From NCBI GenBank assembly GCA_964020155.1, contig OZ026553.1, positions 1,372,479-1,436,478 on the forward strand: DNA of 64,000 nt, written 5' to 3'. The notes beneath the pieces are model-generated. The model was not told where the DNA came from, did not search any database, and was given only the letters and a program-made list of their open reading frames with translations. Positions 56,775 to 64,000 of this stretch are shown in pieces. Each line of letters opens with the position of its first letter. Position 1 is the stretch's first letter. This DNA is from Chondrilla cf. caribensis. Lineage: Eukaryota; Porifera; Demospongiae; Chondrillida; Chondrillidae. Position numbers and translations under genes: made by a program.

Positions 56775-56936
56775 GAGGGTTCAGTCAGGTCATGATGGTC
56801 CAACATAATGGGTCCTGTCTGTAGGTCACAGTGTTCTTGGAGCCTCTCACTTGCTGAGGGTTCAGTCAGGTCATGATGGTCCAACATAATGGGTCCTGTC
56901 TGTAGGGTCATAGTGTTCTAGGAGCCTCTCACTTGC
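56775..56936. repeat. 81-bp tandem duplication in 3' flank of Cys-rich exon
   Basis: 'gagggttcagtcaggtcatg ... ggagcctctcacttgc' occurs twice, starting at 56775 and 56856. The last bases overlap the stop codon of the minus-strand exon 56929-56991. Confidence 0.9.
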
Positions 56937-56991
56937 AACAGTTGGTTCCACGCTTTGGACACTTGCAAGAATCTCCACATTTACACAAATC
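56929..56991 (-). CDS. Metallothionein-like terminal exon
   Basis: The acceptor tgtttgcag precedes DLCKCGDSCKCPKRGTNCCK and TGA. Six Cys in 20 residues with two C-x-C pairs is typical of metallothioneins, small cytosolic metal-binding proteins. Only this terminal exon is visible; upstream DNA is an intron with (CA)n and then the satellite array, so the 5' exons would lie to the right of the array or be lost. The short length limits certainty. Confidence 0.4.
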   Translation of the reverse strand, partial: DLCKCGDSCKCPKRGTNCCK

Positions 56992-57109
56992 CTGCAAACA
57001 TGTAGGGAGAATGAGCAAAATGACAATGTATTGTGTGTGAGGAGTAATGTTCTACACCATTGTGGGGGTGGTCATAACATTTGGCAAAAAGCATGTGAAA
57101 CGTGCACAT

Positions 57110-57110
<1 letters not shown>

Positions 57111-57172
<62 letters not shown>
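57111..57172. repeat. (CA)n at the left boundary of satellite array 2
   Basis: A pure CA tract joins directly to the middle of a satellite monomer (atactaag at 57173). Confidence 0.95.
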
Positions 57173-57174
<2 letters not shown>

Positions 57175-60100
57175 ACTAAGAACCTTATAATGTAGCTGGG
57201 GTTACGGGTTAGGTACAGAGATTGGAATTGTTTCAGAAATTAATTCCTGTCCCAAGGTAGGTGTGGTAATACAATCATGTTGACACGCCCACTTTCCCAT
57301 GAGCCATTCAAAAAGGTGGTTAGCGTTTTATCTCCTACACTATCCCATACATTGAAAAAATACTAAGCCCTTTCGAATGTAGCTTGGGTTACGGGTTAGG
57401 TATAGAAACGGGAAGTGTTTCATAACTTAGTTCAAGCCCGCAGTAAGGTCTGATAAAAGTATCAGGATGACACGCCCACTTTCCCATGAGCTATTCAAAA
57501 AGGTGCTTAACGTTTTATCTCCTATACTATCCCATACATTGAAAAAATACTAAGCACCTTCCAATGTAGCTTGGGTTACGGGACAGTTACAGAGACGGGA
57601 ATTGTTTCATAAGTTACTTCAAGCCCCCAGAAAGGTCTGATAAAAATATCAGGATGACACGCCCACTTTCCCATGAGCTATTAAAAAAGGTGCTTAACGT
57701 TTTCTCTCCTATACTATCCCATACATTGAAAAAATACAATGGACGTTCGAATGTAGTTTGGGTTACAGGTTAGGTACAGAAACGGGAATTGTCTCATAAG
57801 TTAGTTTAGGTCCCCATCTAGGTCTGGTAGAAATATCACGTTGACATGCCCACTTTCCCATGAGCCATTCAAAAAGGTGCTTAGCATTTTATCTCCTATA
57901 CTATCCCATACATTGAAAAAATACTAAGCCCTTTCGAATGTAGCTTGGGTTACGGGTTAGGTATAGAAACGGGAAGTGTTTCATAAGTTAGTTCAAGCCC
58001 GCAGTAAGGTCTGATAAAAGTATCAGGATGACACGCCCACTTTCCCATGAGCTATTCACAAAGGTGCTTAACGTTTTATCTCCTATACTATCCCATACAT
58101 TGAAAAAATACTAAGCACCTTCGAATGTAGTTTGGGTTACTGGTTAGGTACAGAAACGGGAATTGTCTCATAAGTTAGTTTATGTACCCAGCTAGGTCTG
58201 GTAGAAATATCATGTTGACACGCCCACTTTCCCATGAGCTATTCAAAAAGGTGCTTAATGTTTTCTCTACTATACTATCCCATACGTACATTGAAATAAT
58301 ACTAAGCACTTTTGAATGTAGCTTGGGTTACAGGTTAGGTACAGAAATGGGAATTGTCTCATAAGTTAGTTTAGGTCCCCAGCTAGGTCTGGTAGACGTT
58401 TGACGTTGACACGCCCACTTTCCCATGAGCTATTCAAAAAGGTGCTTAACGTTTTATCTCCTATACTATCCCATACATTGAAAAAATACTAAGCACCTTC
58501 GAATGTAGCTTGGGTTATGGGTTAGGTACAGAAACGGGAATTGTCTCATAAGTTAGTTTAGGTCCCTAGCTAGGTCTGGGAGAAATATTACGTTGACACG
58601 CCCACTTTCCCATGAGCTATTCAAAAAGGTGCTTAACGTTTTATCTCCTGTACTATCGTATACATTGAAAATATACTAAGCACCTTCGAATGTAGCTTGG
58701 GTTACGGGTTAGGTACAGAAACAGGAAGCATTGCATAAGTTAGTTCAAGCCTGCAGAAAGGCCTGATAAAAATATCAGGATGACACGCCCACTTTCCCAT
58801 GAACTATTCAAAAAGGTACTTAACGTTTTATCTCCTATACTATCCCGTACATTAAAAAAATACTAAGCACCTTCGAATGTAGCTTGGGTTCCGGGTTAGG
58901 TACAGAAATGGGAATTGTCTCATAAGTTAGGTTAGATCTCCAGCTAGGTCTGGTAGAAATATCACGCTAACATGCCCACTTTCCCATGAGCTATTCAAAA
59001 AGGTGCTTAACGTTCTATCTCCTATACTATCCCGTACATTGAAAAAATACTAAGCACTTTCGAATGTAGCTTGGGTTACGGGATAGGTATAGAAACGGGA
59101 AGTTTTTAATAAGTTAGTTCAAGCCTGCAGTAAGGTCTGATAAAAATATCAGGATGACACGCCCACTTTCCCATGAGCTATTTAAAAAGGTGCTTAACGT
59201 TTTATCTCCTATACTATCCCATACAATGAAAAAATACTAAGCACCTTCGAATGTAGCTTGGGTTACGGGTTACGTACAGAAACGGGAAGTGTTTCATAAG
59301 TTAGTTCAAGCCCGCAGTAAGGTCTGATAAAAATATCAGGATGACATGCCCACTTCCCTATGAACTATTCAAAAAGGTGCTTAATGTTTTCTCTCCTAGA
59401 CTATCCCATACATTGAAAAAATACTAAGCCCTTTCGAATGTAGCTTGGGTTACAGGTTAGGTATAGAAACGGGAAGCATTGCATAAGTTAGTTTAAAGGG
59501 CCAGTAACATGAAAAAACAAGTTGGGCTCAAATGGGCTCTTTTAGTAAGTAAACCCTCGTGGTGATGTTTAAAATCGCCATTCTTGCTTACAACGAGAGA
59601 AATTCGCCGCTTTTGTTCCTAAAACGCGGCCATTTTGAATGACGCGTAGTGACATCACAAGAGGAACCATTAATACGTACGTAATACGATTTACTGTCAA
59701 TTTTTGCTGATTTTGCAAGGTTTAAACTCTGTATCTCTTAGATTCGGCATTATTTGGAATTTAATAAACGCTTTTTTGCTGCTGAAAGTAATAAGGGAGC
59801 TGAGGGATAGTTTATCTTGCAGATATCCCCAAAGAACGTCGATAAATGAGCTTTATGTCCAAGTAATTGCCCCAAACATGATGTAACTGGAATGTATATA
59901 CTGATAATTTGGTTCATTACAGTGATTATGGATGTCTGGTTGTAGAAAAACATTCATCTGTTGGATTCCCAAGCTCCTCCATCAATGTGAACCACTTACA
60001 ACCAACATTGCAAAATAAACGCAATTGCTGAACACTGTTTACAATTGGAATCATACAAAAATGTAGACAGTGGTACACCAAATGTAGTAATCACAGTATA

Positions 60101-62200
60101 ACAATTTATAACTCAAGATTAATATTAAATGACTGACATACTGGTCGAATGAGAATTCTGAGATGATATTTGGATGTTTTTCGCTATAAGATAGAGAAGT
60201 GTCGTAAATAACGCGCTACGATTCATGTGCATATCGTGTAGTGTTAGCCAGTCTGCATATCACCTAGCCAGGGTCCTCTTTCAGGTCACTGTATGACCCC
60301 GATCGGTCATTTGCCGCGATGGGTTCGAACGGATAAGACTCGATAACAATCGTTGCAGGAATACTCGAATCATCGTTATCGTCCGCACTAACATCATTTA
60401 ACTCCACTGAAGTGCTCATTTCGGCTTCGCCGTTGGAAGAAAGGCCATTAGGACCACTAAATTCGTTCGTCGAAATACTTCAGACATCTTTCGTTCCTCT
60501 TATGACGTCACGAAATATGACGAAGATGACGTAAACTGGCGTAATAGGCTATAAAATCCTCGATTACTCCCCACCCAAATGACAGGAGCGAATTCAAACA
60601 TCACCATTGGTGTTTACTAACTAAAAGGAGTAATTCAAGACCAACTTGTTTTTTCATGTTACTGGCCCTTTAAGCCCGCAGTAAGGTCTGATAAAAGTAT
60701 CAGGATGGCACGCCCACTTTCCCATGAGCAAAAAGGTGCTTAACGTTTTCTCTCCTATACTATCCCATACATTGAAAAAATACTAAGCACTTTCGAATGT
60801 AGCTTGGGTTACGGGTTAGGTACAGAAATGGGAATTGTCTCATAAGTTAGTTTAGGTCCCCAGCTAGGTCTGGTAGAAATATCATGTTGACACGCCCACT
60901 TTTCCATGAGATATTCAAAAAGGTGCTTAACGTTTTATCTCCTATACTATCCCATACAATGAAAAAAATCCTAAGCACCTTCGAATGTAGCTTGGGTTAC
61001 GGGTTACGTACAGAAACGGGAAGTGTTTCATAAGTTAGTTCAAGCCCGCAGTAAGGTCTGATAAAAATATCAGGATGACACGCCCACTTCCCTATGAACT
61101 ATTCAAAAAGGTGCTTAATGTTTTCTCTCCTAGACTATCCCATACATTGAAAAAATACTAAGCCCTTTCGAATGTAGCTTGGGTTACAGGTTAGGTATAG
61201 AAACGGGAAGCATTGCATAAGTTAGTTTAAGCCCGCAGTAAGGTCTGATAAAAGTATCAGGATGGCACGCCCACTTTCCCATGAGCTATTTAAAAAGGTG
61301 CTTAATGTTTTATCTCCTATACTATCCCATACATTGAAAAAATACTAAGCACCTTCGAATGTAGCTTGGGTTACGGGTTAGGTACAGAAATGGGAATTGT
61401 CTCATAAGTTAGTTTAGGTCCCCAGCTAGGTCTGGTAGAAATATCATGTTGACACGCCCACTTTCCCATGAGATATTCAAAAAGGTGCTTAACGTTTTAT
61501 CTCCTATACTATCCCATACAATGAAAAAAATCCTAAGCACCTTATAATGTAGCTTGGGTTACGGGTTAGGTACAGAAACGGGAAGCATTTCATAAGTTGG
61601 TTCAAGCCCGCAGAAAGGTCTGATTAAAATATCAGAATGACACACCCACTTTCCCATGAGCCATTCAAAAAGGTGCTTAGCGTTTTATCTCCTATACTAT
61701 CCCATACATTCAAAAAATACTAAACACTTTCGAATGTAGCTTGGGTTACGGGTTAGGTACAGAAACGGGAAGTGTTTCATAAGTTAGGTCAAGCCCGCAG
61801 AAAGGTCTGATAAAAATATCAGGATGACACGCCCACTTTCCCATGAGCTATTTAAAAAGGTGCTTAACGTTTTCTCTCCTATACTATCCCATACATTGAA
61901 AAAAATTAATACTAAGCACCTTCGAATGTAGCTTGGGTTATGGGTTAGGTACAGAAATGGGAATCGTCTCATAAGTTAGTTTGCGTCATCAGCTAGGTCT
62001 GGTAGAAATATCACGCTAACATGCCCACTTTCCCATGAGCTATTCAAAAATATGCTTAACGTTTTATCTCCTAAACTATCCCATACATTGAAAAAATACT
62101 AAGCACCTTCGAATGTAGCTTGGGTTATGGGTTAGTTAAAGAGACGGGAAGTGTTTCATAATTTTAGTTGAGGCCCGCAGAAAGGTCTGATAAAATATCA
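57173..62200. repeat. Satellite array 2, ~187-bp monomer
   Basis: The same satellite as at 1-3735, about 20 monomers once the TTAA element (59497-60669) is removed. A three-monomer (~557 bp) segment is duplicated within it (around 59260-59490 and 61000-61230), giving local higher-order structure. The right edge passes into the gene G flank exactly as array 1 does at 3735. Confidence 0.95.
59497..60669. mobile_element. 1173-bp TTAA-target DNA transposon (piggyBac/Kolobok-like, non-autonomous)
   Basis: The termini agggccagtaacatgaaaaa and its reverse complement are flanked by TTAA (59493-59496, 60670-60673). The duplicated monomer segment at 61210-61240 shows the uninterrupted site with one TTAA. 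No transposase is recognisable inside; short frames only. CpG and CRE-like strings (tgacgtc) occur in the interior. Confidence 0.85.
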
Positions 62201-62548
62201 ATATACTATATAAAAATAGTACAGAAATCATCAATATATAGCACGGTATACAGTATAGCATACTTGACATGCTTGAATTATAGTTGATCTGGTGACTGTG
62301 TAAACTTCTAACTTATTATGCACTACGTCTAATACTATCATGTACTACTATTATGTTCATATTATACACACACACTGTCACCATCTACATTTAACACCCT
62401 TGACTTCCTTTATAGCTGGGATTACATTCATATAACCTCACCCTCAGCTATATTATTATAAATTCAAGTTCAGTTACAATATACAGCTGCAGAGTGACTA
62501 CTGGGTATCTTACAGAAGACAGACTAGACATATCAAATAAATGTCAAA

Positions 62549-63554
62549 TCAATAAAAGAATGGCGGTACAATGTTTTGCTCCAGTCGGTACTTCTGCATG
62601 GCGTCCTCCACATCATAGTAGAAATGTGAATCATACCTCAGGTCATGGGTGTATTCCTTATCACTCTGTAGTGATGTGCCACCTTCGAATGGTAAAATAG
62701 CACACATTTCAGGTAATTATAAACCTTTAAAAGCCTGGTAAGGGTAACTTCAATAAATCAAAACTTCCACTGTAACCAGACATATAATTGAACATAAACT
62801 CCACCTTGCCTAACAATTAACACTTACGTATAATATAATATACGCATATTGTATACCATTCATAACCTGGCTTCTTTAACACCATTTGTGTAACCTGTCA
62901 ATGTATTCCATGATATAATTTAAAGCTCCTCTCTGATACACATACACCAGGGCTATGGCATGAGGGCAAAAACCAGTTTGGTCATGCACAGCAGAGTGTG
63001 CTGTAACTAGGGTGGGTCAGGAGGAAACTTAAAATACATACTCTAAGATAAAGTCTGGGGTATTTTCAACAATCAATCCCCACTCACATGTTAGCAGCAT
63101 GAGTAATACAACATTAAGAGTTCACATTAAGATAGAGATCAGTTCGGTCAGAAATTGTCACAATGCATAATTCCCACTTTTACAAAAAAGGGCTGTTACT
63201 GCAAACATGCATGTGTGTGTTGGGAGTAGAAATTGACATTTCCTCAGCAAAATGCAGTCCAACTTGAGTTGGATACATGGTAACTGATCAGATTGCTGAG
63301 ATCTGGGCAGCTTGACCTGATTGGACATAGGTATGCTTTAGATTACAAATTGCATAGAATTCTGTGCATAGTCCCAATTGATATTACACTTTGATTCAAC
63401 TTATAATGCATAAATCAATGTAAATAAGTCCAATATACGTTGGGCTGTTAGCTATAATATTCCTGTGATTTCACACAATACAAATTTGCTAGTTGTACTC
63501 GCATAACTCACCTCCATCATCACTAGCTGATTGACCCTGTGAATCAGAGCTCAT
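62549..63554 (-). CDS. Gene G copy 2: uninterrupted three-exon gene, 89 aa
   Basis: Exons 63512-63554 (MSSDSQGQSASDD), 62895-63006 (AIALVYVYQRGALNYIMEYI) and 62549-62663 (ends YRLEQNIVPPFFY, TGA) have the same lengths and phases as copy 1. Differences are scattered amino-acid changes with no frame damage. Introns lack the Crypton and MITE of copy 1. Function unknown. Satellite array 2 lies directly downstream. Confidence 0.55.
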
Positions 63555-63681
63555 TTTCAGATAACAGTGTTTCTAAAGAAGGGATGCCAACAAAACTAAA
63601 TGAAGATGAAGAACTCTCTACACCAGACTGTATTTCCCAACTCTCCGGAATATTCACAACAAATATAATTTTCACACATAC

Positions 63682-63687
<6 letters not shown>

Positions 63688-63741
<54 letters not shown>

Positions 63742-63870
63742 ACACACACACACAGTGTATCTTGCTTGTACTGTAATGAGGTCTCTTGAGAGTCTTGAGA
63801 CCACAGGTAGGTCATTATGACAGGATGTTTACAATAACAGGTCTCACAGTTAGTAAACACATGCACACAC
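63688..63870 (+). repeat. (CA)n plus dispersed repeat R at the module edge
   Basis: The CA tract (63688-63754, interrupted by 'ta') is followed by repeat R (63755-63865). In copy 1 of the gene G module, sequence beyond the CA tract is different. Confidence 0.9.
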
Positions 63871-64000
63871 ATTGTATGCATTGTTCGAAACTTGTACTAA
63901 AAATGAAATTACTAATTTATTGCGGGGGCGTTATTACCGCTAATTCTCTTCGGAAAATGCTTATTCTGCATGCGGAAACATTTATAATTGAAGCGAAGCT
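63871..64000. other. Right edge of window
   Basis: Unassigned sequence; no exon or repeat recognised. Confidence 0.4.

Overview
The window reads as metazoan nuclear DNA. It has intron-rich genes with GT-AG junctions, very abundant (CA)n microsatellites, minisatellites, and eukaryotic transposons (Crypton-type tyrosine recombinase, hAT, pogo/Tc1-like MITEs, a TTAA-site element, non-LTR retrotransposons). A Roc-COR-Death gene, a fibrocystin-like IPT/TIG gene and a condensin II kleisin (NCAPH2) suggest a marine invertebrate. A sponge is a plausible guess, but the sequence alone does not prove it. I saw no bacterial operons, CRISPR array or rRNA, and no convincing tRNA.

Layout. 1-3735: array of a ~187-bp satellite. 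4088-7792 (minus): small three-exon gene 'G' (89 aa, unknown function); a ~2-kb Crypton sits in its second intron and a 699-bp Tc1-type MITE in its first. 8010-20399 (minus): large fibrocystin-like gene with a phase-consistent exon chain, but with an in-frame stop in one exon and an apparent frameshift in another. Its introns hold two hAT elements, minisatellites and an intact 3.1-kb CR1/L2-like LINE ORF carrying a 2A-type motif. 21340-21428: promoter-like spacer. 21429-26050 (plus): exons for the C-terminal part of NCAPH2, including one intron that is almost entirely a terminal-inverted-repeat transposon. 27036-47488 (minus): a ten-exon gene whose junctions all agree in phase, encoding about 1159 aa with an N-terminal CARD-like region, Roc GTPase, COR and Death domains. 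47489-47552: second promoter-like spacer, paralogous to the first on its plus-gene side. 47553-56094 (plus): exons that look like the N-terminal/middle part of NCAPH2. 56929-56991 (minus): a Cys-rich, metallothionein-like terminal exon. 57173-62200: second array of the same satellite, interrupted by a 1.17-kb TTAA-flanked element. 62549-63554 (minus): second, uninterrupted copy of gene G. The repeated flanks give natural 'empty sites' for three insertions: the Crypton, the MITE and the TTAA element.

The window is therefore a partly duplicated locus. Satellite plus gene G occurs twice about 58 kb apart, and the NCAPH2 promoter occurs twice about 26 kb apart, with the two NCAPH2 halves in swapped genomic order. 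Many duplication or truncation boundaries fall in (CA)n tracts. The most interesting items are the transposon-made intron in NCAPH2, the CARD-like/Roc/COR/Death receptor-like gene, the Crypton with a reference empty site and a 22-bp perfect hairpin at its end, and the satellite/gene G module.
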